Origin: Treponema sp.
GTDB lineage: Bacteria; Spirochaetota; Spirochaetia; Treponematales; Treponemataceae
Assembly (NCBI GenBank): GCA_017484285.1
Contig: JAFUTH010000001.1
Location: 1 to 64,000 of the forward strand
Reading direction: 5' to 3'
DNA length: 64,000 nt
In this document: in pieces, positions 38,085-46,835 of the stretch
How the letters are laid out: each line of letters starts with the position of its first letter
How positions within the stretch are numbered: the first letter of the stretch is position 1
Notes under the pieces: generated by a model
Told to the model about the DNA's origin: nothing
The model's database searches: none
What the model saw: only the letters and a program-made list of their open reading frames with translations
Program-made: the position numbers and the translations under genes

Positions 38085-39110
38085 ATGAGTAATATTGATA
38101 TTGAGAACAAAACCGTGCTCGTCACCGGTGCGGCTGGCTTTATTGGAAGCTACCTTTCTAAGCGGATTCTTGAAGAAACGAAAACGACGCGCGTTATCGG
38201 CGTTGACTGCATCACTGACTATTACGATGTCTCGCTCAAAGACGAGCGGCTCAAAATGCTTTCTGCCTTTGGCGAACGATTTGTGTTCATAAAGGCTGAC
38301 ATTGCCGACCGCACTGCAATGGAAAAAATCTTTGCCGAAGAAAAGCCTTCCGTGGTGGTAAATCTTGCCGCCCAAGCGGGCGTTCGCTACTCAATCGACA
38401 ATCCCGATGCCTACATTCACTCAAACATGCTCGGCTTTTACACGATTCTGGAACTCTGCCGCCACTATCCCGTGGAGCATTTGGTCTATGCTTCATCTTC
38501 GAGCGTGTACGGCACGAACAAAAAAGTTCCGTATTCAACAGATGACAAAGTTGACAATCCCGTCTCGCTCTATGCGGCGACCAAAAAATCAAACGAGCTG
38601 TTCGCCCATGCCTACGCAAAATTGTATAAAATTCCCTGCACGGGCTTGCGCTTTTTTACGGTGTACGGACCGATGGGGCGGCCTGACATGGCATACTTCA
38701 AATTCACGAACAAACTGGTGAAGGGCGAGCCGATTCAGATTTACAACATGGGCGACATGAAGCGCGATTTTACCTACATCGACGACATCGTAACGGGAAT
38801 CGTGAATGTAATGAAAAAATCCCCTGGCGAAACTGAGGACGGAGCGCCCTACAAAGTCTACAACATCGGGAACAATCAGCCCGAAAGCCTCATGTACTTC
38901 GTTGAAACACTCGAAAAATGCCTTTTGAATGAAGGAATCATTACCGAGCCTGCCAAAAAAGAACTGCTTCCCATGCAGGCGGGCGATGTGTACCAGACTT
39001 TCGCCGATGTCACCGACTTGCAGAAGGACTTCGGCTTTAAGCCCGCCACGCCGCTTTCGGAAGGACTCGCGAAATTTGCTGCCTGGTACAAGGGGTATTA
39101 TAAAAAATAA
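38085..39110 (+). CDS. UDP-glucuronate 4-epimerase-like NAD-dependent epimerase
   Basis: 341 residues, extended SDR. Motifs: VLVTGAAGFIGSYLSKRI (glycine-rich NAD site), SSSSVYG and YAATKKSNEL with the catalytic Tyr-x3-Lys. It resembles the CapI/UGLcAE class: VYGPMGRPDMAYFKF and DDIVTGIVN. It would make UDP-galacturonate from the UDP-glucuronate of the divergent ugd product. ATG 38085 is preferred over the in-frame ATG at 38031 because of the spacing to the TATACT box and because the alternative N-terminus has no family similarity. Ends at a clear terminator. Confidence 0.88.
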   Translation: MSNIDIENKTVLVTGAAGFIGSYLSKRILEETKTTRVIGVDCITDYYDVSLKDERLKMLSAFGERFVFIKADIADRTAMEKIFAEEKPSVVVNLAAQAGVRYSIDNPDAYIHSNMLGFYTILELCRHYPVEHLVYASSSSVYGTNKKVPYSTDDKVDNPVSLYAATKKSNELFAHAYAKLYKIPCTGLRFFTVYGPMGRPDMAYFKFTNKLVKGEPIQIYNMGDMKRDFTYIDDIVTGIVNVMKKSPGETEDGAPYKVYNIGNNQPESLMYFVETLEKCLLNEGIITEPAKKELLPMQAGDVYQTFADVTDLQKDFGFKPATPLSEGLAKFAAWYKGYYKK

Positions 39111-39127
39111 ATCTAATGATGTTATTG

Positions 39128-39165
39128 CACACACTTTTCTTAAAAATTATGGTGAAAAGTGTGTG
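39128..39165. terminator. Terminator of the epimerase gene (likely bidirectional)
   Basis: CACACACTTTTC (39128-39139) pairs with GAAAAGTGTGTG (39154-39165) over a 14-base loop, then TTGTTTT. It lies between the epimerase stop and the stop of the convergent glycosyltransferase. Confidence 0.8.
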
Positions 39166-39184
39166 TTGTTTTAAATAATTACAA

Positions 39185-40069
39185 CTACATATGTTGCAAA
39201 ATCATGAACAGAATTTTATATAATCCAATTTTGGCAAGAACGTAGCGTACTTTATTTTTCAAAGTTGGATTTGCATTTTTTATATATGTCATTTCTGTTA
39301 GTGGCTCTTTTCCGCACAGACAAGAAAATGCTGACATCTTTTTGAAAAAACTTTCTGTAATGTGCTTGTCAGAAAAAATCTTGTCTTTGTATTTTGAAAA
39401 AAGTAGTTCCATGCCAGCTAATCCCTTTTGTGGATTTTTTGTTATGCTGTCTTTTTGCTGGTAGGTGTCTACAAGAATTTCGTTCTGGAATACAACCTTG
39501 AACTTTTCTGAAAGTCTGAGGCATTCTTCCCAGTCCTGAAAACGCGGCATATCTTTGTCGAATTGCACGGTTTTAAAGCATTCTGCTTTTCCAAAAAGAA
39601 GCTGCGTGCTTGTTGCGTTGTATTTTAAAAGCCCTTCTGTTGTGAGTTCTGTATCTGAGCCAAGATTTGGAAAAGAATACATGAAGTTTTTGCTTTCATC
39701 ATAGACATCCATTTTGCAGGTAACTACATCTGCATTTTTTTTTAGGAGAAAATCGATTTGCTTTTCAAGCTTATTCTCATGCCAGATGTCATCACTGTCA
39801 TTAAAAGCGATGTATTCACCGTTCGCAAGCTCTATTCCCTTGTTGCGTGCAGTACAAGCGCCAGAATTCTTTAAAAGCTTGTGGTATATTATTCGATTGT
39901 CCCCAGCATTCCGTATGATTTCCTCTGTGTTGTCTGTGGAGCAGTCATCAACGATTATTATTTCAAGATTTTTGTAGGTCTGCCTAATCACAGAATTTAA
40001 GGAATCCAGTATGAGAGAGCCTCTGTTGTATGTTGGAATTATTACGGAAATTAGACTGTTAGAATTCAT
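39185..40069 (-). CDS. Glycosyltransferase family 2
   Basis: 294 residues from ATG 40069. In-frame upstream residues (MGLYSN, 40087) overlap the small gene before it, so the inner ATG is preferred. GT2 marks: SVIIPTYNRGSLILDSLNSV, IIVDDCSTDNTEEI, the DxD-type FNDSDDIWHENK, and RFQDWEECLRLSEKF at the acceptor side. AT-rich codons. Last gene of the heptose/glycosyltransferase operon. Confidence 0.88.
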   Translation of the reverse strand: MNSNSLISVIIPTYNRGSLILDSLNSVIRQTYKNLEIIIVDDCSTDNTEEIIRNAGDNRIIYHKLLKNSGACTARNKGIELANGEYIAFNDSDDIWHENKLEKQIDFLLKKNADVVTCKMDVYDESKNFMYSFPNLGSDTELTTEGLLKYNATSTQLLFGKAECFKTVQFDKDMPRFQDWEECLRLSEKFKVVFQNEILVDTYQQKDSITKNPQKGLAGMELLFSKYKDKIFSDKHITESFFKKMSAFSCLCGKEPLTEMTYIKNANPTLKNKVRYVLAKIGLYKILFMILQHM

Positions 40070-40073
40070 ATTG

Positions 40074-40292
40074 CTATACAATCCCAAACTTTTGTCTGAT
40101 TAACTTGAACGTCTCAGAGTCAATTGAGCCATTTGCATAGAACGCTTTTATGGAGGGGACGCTGTTCTCTATGGTAATGCCAAAATTAAACCAATCATCG
40201 TTGTCATAGAATTGCTCCAATGCAGAAAAATCTTCCTGCAACATCTGAGGCAGTCGTATCGTGTCCAAGTGGATTGATTTATCAACAAACAT
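40074..40292 (-). CDS. Small uncharacterised protein (72 aa)
   Basis: Starts FVDKSIHLDTIRLPQMLQED and ends AFYANGSIDSETFKLIRQKF. Acidic in the middle (YDNDDWFNFG) and predicted mostly helical with no membrane segment. It sits between two GT2 genes, four bases before the start of the downstream one, so it is likely co-transcribed. The size and the neighbouring HipA-like kinase raise a toxin/antitoxin-type partner as a possibility, but no helix-turn-helix or other known motif is seen. Not recognised. Confidence 0.55.
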   Translation of the reverse strand: MFVDKSIHLDTIRLPQMLQEDFSALEQFYDNDDWFNFGITIENSVPSIKAFYANGSIDSETFKLIRQKFGIV

Positions 40293-40352
40293 CAATAATT
40301 AATATAACACCTAAAAATAAATTCTTCAATAAAAGTATTAAAAATCTTCTTA

Positions 40353-41174
40353 CTACATCAAAACAAAACGGCTTTTTATTTTTCTCAACAGTTTTTTCAG
40401 CCAATTTTCTGAGAGCGTATTGCGAAATGGGAGATTCATATATGTTTCTAATCTTCCGTCATCGAAAACCATATCAGCTCGCTTTTTCAGCAATTCCTGC
40501 CACTTCTGCTCTTTTACATGTCGAAAAGCAAGACCATTTTTTTTCATTTCAGTGGCATTTCGTACATCCAAACGCTTTTGCATTTGCTGAGGTGAGCGGA
40601 ACTGATAGTGCTTAACAAGAATTGTCTGATTTGATAACTTCCCGCAGTTTGAAGGGTAGTGGGCATTTGGTTCTGAAACCCATTTTATGTTTTTCTTTTC
40701 TTTAAAAAAACGAGGTTCTGACCAACAGGTGCTTTTAAGGTATTTTATATGGTTTTTGTCCTGCTCAAAATTTCCAGAAAAATTGTACTCGTGAATATCC
40801 TCTTCTGTCAGATAGTAGTCAAGTGATTTTTTTGCCACAAGCCCTGTGGATTTTCTCTGTTTTTCAAGAAAAGTTCTTGGGTTTTCTGCATAAAACTCAT
40901 CTGCATCTAGTTTAAAGCACCACCAGTCGCCGGGCTTTGAAAGATGCTTGAATTCATTGTATACATCTGCGCGAAGTCCATTGTGGTATGGACCGAAATA
41001 TTGCTTCCACGGAATGATTTTGTCGTCTGCAAGCGATTGTATTATTTCCCAAGTGCCGTCTGTGCTTCCGTTATCAAGCACAAAGATTTTATCTGCCCAC
41101 GTTTCAGCGTCTTTTAAAACGGAAGCCACAATGTCGGCTTCATCTTTAACAAGCATGATTGCGAAAATGTTCAT
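40353..41174 (-). CDS. Glycosyltransferase family 2
   Basis: 273 residues. FAIMLVKDEADIVASVLKDA at the N-terminus, IFVLDNGSTDGTWEII, and the metal site WCFKLDADEFYAE are typical of GT2 enzymes of the WaaE/KdtX-like group. It carries the conserved WSEPRFF and HYQFRSPQQMQKRL. The first 57 bases plus upstream flank are repeated at 42504-42566, upstream of the HipA-like gene 2, as a truncated copy. Basic C-terminus (KKLLRKIKSRF) suggests membrane contact. Confidence 0.88.
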   Translation of the reverse strand: MNIFAIMLVKDEADIVASVLKDAETWADKIFVLDNGSTDGTWEIIQSLADDKIIPWKQYFGPYHNGLRADVYNEFKHLSKPGDWWCFKLDADEFYAENPRTFLEKQRKSTGLVAKKSLDYYLTEEDIHEYNFSGNFEQDKNHIKYLKSTCWSEPRFFKEKKNIKWVSEPNAHYPSNCGKLSNQTILVKHYQFRSPQQMQKRLDVRNATEMKKNGLAFRHVKEQKWQELLKKRADMVFDDGRLETYMNLPFRNTLSENWLKKLLRKIKSRFVLM

Positions 41175-41180
41175 TATGCG
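41118..41180. repeat. 63-bp direct repeat, copy A (start of GT2 gene)
   Basis: Identical to 42504-42566 except at one position; both cover the 5' end and start codon of the GT2 gene. The core 56 bases (41125-41180) are identical. A second shared piece of 14 bases (41029-41042 and 42490-42503) lies directly against copy B but 75 bases away from copy A. Confidence 0.9.
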
Positions 41181-41200
41181 GCCTCTTTATAAACAATATT

Positions 41201-42472
41201 TTAGCACAGAACTACCAGAGAATTAAGCGTATTCAGCCTGTCAAGTTCACGTTGCTGTCTTGATTTTGTGATTTTTATTTTTCTGTCTTCTTTTACGAGA
41301 GATACGGCTTCTGATATTCTTGCTTCAAGAGTTTTGCATAATGCAATGCGTCTTTCTGATGGTATGAGTTCATTGAGCTCTAAAATTGATGAAAATAGCG
41401 GTACTGTGTCCGATGCTTTTTCTAGCGGTAAATTAGTAAGATATTCTTTCTTCAATAGATTAAATTGCTCGGCTTGGTTGTCTTTAAATGGTTTAGCTTC
41501 AATGTTTATGGCTTCATAGTCTTGCTTAGGCATCATTTTTGTAAGAAACATGGAACGCTCGGTATCAAAAACAGGTGCAAGACCTATCCATTCAAGTGTA
41601 TCTGTTTTGCGGATAAGCCCGAAGTTTCTATAATGTCGGTCTGTGTTTGCCATTATAAAGTCTGCAAAAAGCATTCTGGTTAAATCAGGTTCTATATTTT
41701 TTGCTCCAAGTGCATCGCAACATCTTAGAAAATGCTGATAGTCTGATTCGTTGTTTGTTTTCTTTACTGTTTCTTTTATAAAATAAGCTGGAACAAACTC
41801 CGTGTTTTCTGTAACAAAGTTCTCGCATTTTGAGAGGTATTCTGTTTCGCCCTCATTGTTTTTTGTCTGCAAAACCTGATATGAAACATTATGTATTCCG
41901 AGAGTTGTGCATAAAATATGGGCGAGATATTCATTGAACGGCTCCTGCATGAACGCAGATTCTGTTCCTTTTATTAGATATCGTTTTCCACCTTCGATTA
42001 TCCATCTTTTTGGCAATGCTCCGTCCGTCGTAAAATCCGGATTGTTATAGCTTTTTTCGGAAAAGTTCTTTTCTCTATTCAGAAGTAATACAAGACCTAC
42101 AGAATCATCAAACTCATTTGTGAAGAAATTTATATCGCTCCATGTTGAATTATCTTCTGTCTGTTTTGTCCAGTACTGGTCATTAAGGCTTGCACAATGC
42201 GTTTTAGATACAAGCTCATCAACAGAAGCAAGGCGTAACAATTCAAGTGCTTTTTTCAGATATTTTCTGTCCGAAGGTATAAAGCGGGACTTCCACCATA
42301 CCTTGAATTTATGAAAATCTGTTTCTGCAGAAATCGTCTGATATTCAGATTTAAAAGTACCTGTAGGCATTCTGTTTGAATCAAACACTTGCGTTATGCT
42401 GAGAATTTCATAGTTTTCATTAAGACACAAAGTACAGACTTTATTGTCTTTTTGGTAAAGTTCTAATTCCAT
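41201..42472 (-). CDS. HipA-like kinase domain protein 2
   Basis: 423 residues from ATG 42472; the frame is open to 42538, but the upstream codons are antisense-free extension into the GT2 remnant, so the inner ATG is preferred. No SD is seen. HipA marks: TTDGALPKRWIIEGGKRYL (nucleotide lobe), the catalytic loop NTDRHYRNFGL and the metal-binding APVFDTERSMF. Distant from the HipA-like protein at 34558 but clearly the same family. No HipB partner. It is bracketed by the 63-bp direct repeat, so it appears to have arrived together with a duplication of the GT2 start. AT-rich. Confidence 0.8.
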   Translation of the reverse strand: MELELYQKDNKVCTLCLNENYEILSITQVFDSNRMPTGTFKSEYQTISAETDFHKFKVWWKSRFIPSDRKYLKKALELLRLASVDELVSKTHCASLNDQYWTKQTEDNSTWSDINFFTNEFDDSVGLVLLLNREKNFSEKSYNNPDFTTDGALPKRWIIEGGKRYLIKGTESAFMQEPFNEYLAHILCTTLGIHNVSYQVLQTKNNEGETEYLSKCENFVTENTEFVPAYFIKETVKKTNNESDYQHFLRCCDALGAKNIEPDLTRMLFADFIMANTDRHYRNFGLIRKTDTLEWIGLAPVFDTERSMFLTKMMPKQDYEAINIEAKPFKDNQAEQFNLLKKEYLTNLPLEKASDTVPLFSSILELNELIPSERRIALCKTLEARISEAVSLVKEDRKIKITKSRQQRELDRLNTLNSLVVLC

Positions 42473-42479
42473 ATAAAAG

Positions 42480-42560
42480 TTACTGTTCAGCAAGCGATTG
42501 TATAACGGATGCCACAATGTCGGCTTCATCTTTAACAAGCATGATTGCGAAAATGTTCAT
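42480..42560 (-). pseudogene. Truncated copy of the GT2 start (26 codons)
   Basis: ATG 42560 to TAA 42480. It reads NIFAIMLVKDEADIVASV then IQSLAEQ. Relative to the intact GT2 gene, 25 codons are deleted in frame between VASV and IQSL and everything after IQSLA is missing. The deletion point is exact at the nucleotide level (junction at 42503/42504). Confidence 0.85.
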
Positions 42561-42566
42561 TATGCG
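42504..42566. repeat. 63-bp direct repeat, copy B
   Basis: Near-identical to 41118-41180 (one mismatch). The two copies lie 1386 bases apart and bracket HipA-like gene 2. Confidence 0.9.
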
Positions 42567-42627
42567 TTTTATTCTAATATGGCATTGTTTTTTTATCAAT
42601 TGCCCCAGTGTCCTGTTTTCTTTGAAA

Positions 42628-43695
42628 TCAGTGTTTGTCTACTATTTCCTTGTAATATTCCCACTGCTTTGTATAAAATGCTTCTAAGCTCCAGTTTTTA
42701 ATGGCATAGTTTTTTAAAGCTTCGCCTGCATTGTTTTCGCTCAGTTTTAAGGCTTCTGAAATTGCTTTTATCAAAGAATTTCTATCTTTTGCATCAAAAC
42801 TCGGCATTCCTGTCTTTTTGCAAATCACACCAACGTTTCCTTCATCAGGGGCTACGAATATTTTTCCAAAAAGTGAATATAAGAAAACATTTCCCGAGTT
42901 GAGTATATGAATGCGTTGTATCAACCCAATATCGCAGGCTTGCGCATAAAGGGGAACGTCATTTTCTGGTACTCTGCTGTTAGAAAAAATGATATGCGGA
43001 AACTTTTTCTTTAAACTACGGAATTTTAACAAATTGTAAAGGTATGCAATTTTATTGCGTGTCTTTTTTACCCTAAAGAACGACGGTGCCAGTACATACA
43101 AGTCATTTTTTACAAGCCAATCGTAAATGCCCAATATGAGTAGCCGCTCTTCATTGTCGCGAAAAGCTCCGAAGCAGAGTATATACTTTTTATCTCTGTC
43201 AAGCCCGAGTTTTTCTTTTGCCTCATTACGGCTCGGAAGCGATGAAGTCATATATGCGTTCGTATAGATAGGGTGATAAAGTAATTTTTGAGGAATGTCA
43301 GGATATTTTTTCTCAAATACTGTCTTACTGTATTCCTCAAGGTGATAAATCTCATCGCTGTATTTATATACAAGCTCATAGGCTTGAGTCTGTTTTTTTT
43401 GTTTTTTATAATGAGGCACAAAATTGTGGCATGTTGAGACTATAATCTTTCCATTACTTTTAAGAAAATTTAGTCTCTGCTCCAAATCCTTTGAAGAATG
43501 TCGTCGACCCATTACAAGAAAGTGGGGAAACATAATGTGGATTATGTCATAGTCAAGGCATTTATCATTCCAAAAGTCAGAAAGCCCCCAATAAAATTCT
43601 ACATTCGCATCCAAATTTGGTATGTTTTGTGTGAGTGATCTTACGTAAGGCGTATCAACTTTTTCAGGATTATCATATGGGTAATATATTTTCAT
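42628..43695 (-). CDS. Glycosyltransferase, GT-B fold (GT4-like)
   Basis: 355 residues. IHIMFPHFLVMGRRH and IIVSTCHNFVPHYKKQ in the N-terminal lobe, YILCFGAFRDNEERLLILGI in the C-terminal lobe. The usual E-x7-E is replaced by LFGKIFVAPDEGNVGVIC-type sequence, so it is a divergent member. Overlaps the heptose guanylyltransferase gene by four bases. May transfer heptose to the repeat unit (inference). Confidence 0.75.
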   Translation of the reverse strand: MKIYYPYDNPEKVDTPYVRSLTQNIPNLDANVEFYWGLSDFWNDKCLDYDIIHIMFPHFLVMGRRHSSKDLEQRLNFLKSNGKIIVSTCHNFVPHYKKQKKQTQAYELVYKYSDEIYHLEEYSKTVFEKKYPDIPQKLLYHPIYTNAYMTSSLPSRNEAKEKLGLDRDKKYILCFGAFRDNEERLLILGIYDWLVKNDLYVLAPSFFRVKKTRNKIAYLYNLLKFRSLKKKFPHIIFSNSRVPENDVPLYAQACDIGLIQRIHILNSGNVFLYSLFGKIFVAPDEGNVGVICKKTGMPSFDAKDRNSLIKAISEALKLSENNAGEALKNYAIKNWSLEAFYTKQWEYYKEIVDKH

Positions 43696-45050
43696 TTGTT
43701 TTCCTCGTTAGAAAAGGTTAAAATTTTCTGGATTAGAGAGCCCAAATTGTTATTGCTTGAAAGTAAAAATGATTTTTTACATCCAGCATCATTTCCCGCC
43801 TTTACATCATTCTCACCGTCGCCAATCATATAGCTTTGGGAAAGGTCGATATTGAAATCTTTTGCAGCCTGTACGAAAAGTCCTGCTTTTGGCTTACGGC
43901 AGCCGCAGTCGCATTTATATTCCGGACGTTCTCCTGGAAATCCCTTGTCTGTATGATGAGGGCAGAAATACAAACCGTCAATAAATGCGCCTTCTTTTCC
44001 AAGCTCAGTTTCCATTTTTGCATGGATAAGTGAAAGCTCCTCAAAAGTGCAGTCGCCGCGTGCGATTACAGGCTGGTTTGTTACGACAATCGCAAGGTAG
44101 CCGGACTTATTAATTTTCTTGATTGCCTCTGCCGCCCCTGTGATAAGCTCAAACTGTTCTGGCTCTGTTACGAATCCGACGTTTTTGTTTATCGTTCCGT
44201 CGCGGTCTAGGAAGACAGCCTTCTGTTTCTGGCTTAGGTTACGTGCATGAACCTTTCCGCTTTTGATGTCGGCTTCGGTTTCATAATAGCGGTCCGGAGT
44301 TCCCATGTCCTTGATGTATTCGGGGGTCTCATAGGCAAAAATCTTTCCGCTTTTGATGTTCGGCTTTAGCACGTCGCGGTCAAGGTCGATTTTGTCTGGA
44401 GTTTCGGGGTGGCGCGGTACGAAGTTTTTCATTGCTTCGCGCAAAAGCTCCGGCGAGATTATCTGAAGTCCTGCGTTCACAAGGTTTTTGTAGTAAAGTC
44501 GCTCGTCTTCTTTTGCCATCCATTTGATAACGCGGTGAGTATTTACGGGAAGCCCGCCTTTTTCCTCTGGCGGAAGAGTTTCCGTTACTAAAAGAGATGA
44601 GTCATACGGATGGCCGTTGGGGTGAGCCATAAGGCTTGCCCATGCTTTGTGCTCGCGGTGGAAAGCAATAAAACGGTTGAAGTCGATGTCAAAAATTACG
44701 TCGCCGCACAAGAGAAGAAAGTCATCATCAATTACTGTTTTTGTCTGAATCTCATCGCAGGCTTTTCCGTCAAGCATCTTGAAAAGTGCCCCTGCAGTAC
44801 CAAGCGGTCTGTCCTCGGTAAAATAAGAAATATTTACGCCGAAGTTAGAGCCGTTTCCAAAGTATTCCTTGATTACGTGTCCCAGATGTCCGACACCTAT
44901 TGTGATGTCTGTAAGACCGCAGGCTTTGAGGTTTTCAATCTGATACGCGAGGATTGGTTTTCCGCAGATTTCTATCATCGGCTTTGGAACATCGGCACGA
45001 ACGCTCTGAATGCGCGTTCCCATGCCTCCAGCCATTATTATTACTTTCAT
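43692..45050 (-). CDS. hddC-gmhB: Heptose-1-phosphate guanylyltransferase / heptose-bisphosphate phosphatase fusion
   Basis: 452 residues, two enzymes. Residues 1-~245: nucleotidyltransferase of the HddC type (AGGMGTRIQSVRADVPKPM, GTAGALFKML, LLCGDVIFDID). Residues ~270-452: HAD-IIIA phosphatase GmhB (VFLDRDGTINKNVGF with the nucleophile Asp, TNQPVIARGD, the zinc-binding cluster CPHH plus CDCGCRKPKAG, and MIGDGENDVKAG). Together they convert heptose-1,7-bisphosphate to GDP-heptose. The two activities are usually separate genes; the fusion places consecutive steps in one protein. SD absent or weak; it lies 14 bases after gmhA. Confidence 0.92.
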   Translation of the reverse strand: MKVIIMAGGMGTRIQSVRADVPKPMIEICGKPILAYQIENLKACGLTDITIGVGHLGHVIKEYFGNGSNFGVNISYFTEDRPLGTAGALFKMLDGKACDEIQTKTVIDDDFLLLCGDVIFDIDFNRFIAFHREHKAWASLMAHPNGHPYDSSLLVTETLPPEEKGGLPVNTHRVIKWMAKEDERLYYKNLVNAGLQIISPELLREAMKNFVPRHPETPDKIDLDRDVLKPNIKSGKIFAYETPEYIKDMGTPDRYYETEADIKSGKVHARNLSQKQKAVFLDRDGTINKNVGFVTEPEQFELITGAAEAIKKINKSGYLAIVVTNQPVIARGDCTFEELSLIHAKMETELGKEGAFIDGLYFCPHHTDKGFPGERPEYKCDCGCRKPKAGLFVQAAKDFNIDLSQSYMIGDGENDVKAGNDAGCKKSFLLSSNNNLGSLIQKILTFSNEENK

Positions 45051-45064
45051 ATCTTTTCCTAAAA

Positions 45065-45697
45065 TTATTCAGCCCAGAATGCTTCTTCAATTTCAAGACA
45101 GAGGGCATGGTAAACAGGAAGGTGGAGTTCCTGAATCATAAAGGTTTCGTTCTGTGGAACTACAATGCAGATGTCTGCAAGTCCTTTTAGCTTACCGCCG
45201 TTCTTTCCTGTGAGTGCGATAGTCTTAAGTCCTTTTGCCTTTGCAACAACTGTAGGGTAAACTATGTCTTTGGAGTTTCCTGATGTAGAGATTCCTAAGA
45301 ATACGTCGCCTTTTACGCCGTAGCCGTTTACCTGCTGGGCGAACATAACGTTTCCGTCTACGTCGTTCAAGCTTGCTGTCATAAGGGCAGTATTGTTTGT
45401 AAGGGCGATTGCAGGAAGTGAGCCTTGAAGCTTGTCTGCAAGGTAAGCTCCAGTATCTGCATCGATTGCTTTAATCTGATTGATGAAATCTTCTGACGGA
45501 GTGCGCTTTTTGCAGAAAGATTTCAGAAGTTCCCCTGTGATATGGTCGCTGTCCGCGCATGATCCGCCGTTTCCTGCGACTAAAAGCTTTCCGCCGCTCT
45601 TGAAAGATTCAATCAATGCCTTTGCGGCATCCTCAATATCTTTTTTGCAAACGCTAAGGCTTGGGTAGCGTTCAATCAACTGGTCTATGTATTTCAT
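45065..45697 (-). CDS. gmhA: Sedoheptulose-7-phosphate isomerase
   Basis: 210 residues, SIS domain. LLVAGNGGSCADSDHITGEL gives the substrate and zinc site; GISTSGNSKDIVY and IALTGKNGGKLKGLAD are the phosphosugar-binding loops. First step of heptose synthesis. Lies between the kinase and the fusion gene in the same operon. Confidence 0.95.
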   Translation of the reverse strand: MKYIDQLIERYPSLSVCKKDIEDAAKALIESFKSGGKLLVAGNGGSCADSDHITGELLKSFCKKRTPSEDFINQIKAIDADTGAYLADKLQGSLPAIALTNNTALMTASLNDVDGNVMFAQQVNGYGVKGDVFLGISTSGNSKDIVYPTVVAKAKGLKTIALTGKNGGKLKGLADICIVVPQNETFMIQELHLPVYHALCLEIEEAFWAE

Positions 45698-45740
45698 AAT
45701 ATCCTCGCTTTGTTATTGTCGGGGCAAGCCAGACAATCTT

Positions 45741-46736
45741 TTATTTTGTGTATTCTTCTGGCCCGTAATAGATGATTTTTGTTCCTTCGTTCTCAAACTT
45801 GAACGGAACATACATCTGGCCTTCAAGTGCCTTTTTAACTGCGTCCTGTTTTTCTGTAGGAACGTAGAACAAAAGGAATCCCCCGCCACCTGCTCCGAGC
45901 AGCTTTCCGCCGAGCGCTCCGGTCTTCATTGCCTTGTCGTACTGCTCGTCGATTGAGCCTGTAGAAATACCGGAAGAAATGCCTCGTTTGAGCTTCCATG
46001 TGTAATCCAGAAGTTTTCCGAATTCGTCAAGCGGCGTATTCTTGTCTGTAAGGATTTTCTCTGCATCGTCAACAAGGTGATACATCTCAATAAGCTGCTG
46101 AGTCTTATCTTTCATTGATTTTTCAGTTCCCTTCTGAATGTCCGAGCTGAATCTTGAAAAGCCTGTAAAGAACAGCATGAGGTGGTCGTTCAGCTCCTTT
46201 TTGCGCTCCGGCGAAATAATCACAGGATTTACGCTGTAGCCGTCGCGTGAAAAGTTGATTCTGTTGAACCCGCCGAAAGAGGCCGCAATCTGATCCTGGA
46301 TGCCGCCGGCTTCCTTGCAAAGCTCTCGTTCAAGGTAAATCGCATCGTCGGCAAGCTTCCGCTTGTCGGCATACTGTCCTTTAAGCGCGTAAAACGCAGA
46401 AAGCATACCTACGGCAAAAGAAGAAGAAGTTCCGAGTCCTGAGCGGGCAGGAAGATCTGCCTCGTAGGTCATACGGATTTCGTGCATGTCAAGCCATTCC
46501 ATCGCGTTGTGTATTGCCGGATGCACGATTTCTGAATTGGAATTAACCTTTTCTTCCTTAGAGTAAGTAAGGTGTGTTTTGTAATCAAAGAAAGGCGGCA
46601 GATGGCGCACTGTTACGTAAGCATATTTGTCGAATGTGGTGCTGAGTACAGCTCCGCCATGCTCATTAAAAAAGCCGTTAAAGTCTGTTCCGCCGCCAAA
46701 AAAGCTCATGCGGAACGGGGTTTGGGTGATTATCAT
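45741..46736 (-). CDS. hddA: D-glycero-D-manno-heptose-7-phosphate kinase
   Basis: 331 residues, GHMP kinase. PFRMSFFGGGTDF at the start, the ATP loop ARSGLGTSSSFAVGML, and GALGGKLLGAGGGGF at the C-terminus. It phosphorylates heptose-7-phosphate at C1 in the GDP-alpha-heptose branch. First gene of the heptose operon; upstream DNA is a large hairpin at 46752-46794 and no clear promoter. Confidence 0.93.
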   Translation of the reverse strand: MIITQTPFRMSFFGGGTDFNGFFNEHGGAVLSTTFDKYAYVTVRHLPPFFDYKTHLTYSKEEKVNSNSEIVHPAIHNAMEWLDMHEIRMTYEADLPARSGLGTSSSFAVGMLSAFYALKGQYADKRKLADDAIYLERELCKEAGGIQDQIAASFGGFNRINFSRDGYSVNPVIISPERKKELNDHLMLFFTGFSRFSSDIQKGTEKSMKDKTQQLIEMYHLVDDAEKILTDKNTPLDEFGKLLDYTWKLKRGISSGISTGSIDEQYDKAMKTGALGGKLLGAGGGGFLLFYVPTEKQDAVKKALEGQMYVPFKFENEGTKIIYYGPEEYTK

Positions 46737-46751
46737 ATAAACAAGTCTCTT

Positions 46752-46794
46752 ATAGCGTAGTAAAAAAAACGTTCGTTTTTTTTTACTACGCTAT
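46752..46794. other. Large perfect hairpin upstream of hddA
   Basis: ATAGCGTAGTAAAAAAAACG (46752-46771) and its inverse (46774-46794, one extra T) enclose two bases. It has A- and T-runs inside the stem, unlike a typical terminator whose T-run lies after it. It could be a terminator for either direction, a recombinase recognition site, or the end of a lost mobile element. The neighbouring recombinase fragment makes the latter two worth testing. Confidence 0.7.
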
Positions 46795-46835
46795 TGAAAA
46801 AAAAATAATAACCTAAGATTTGTAAAAAGACAATC

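Noticed and set aside
46752..46794. CRISPR or riboswitch at the palindrome
   Set aside because: A single perfect inverted repeat with no spacers and no conserved riboswitch shape.
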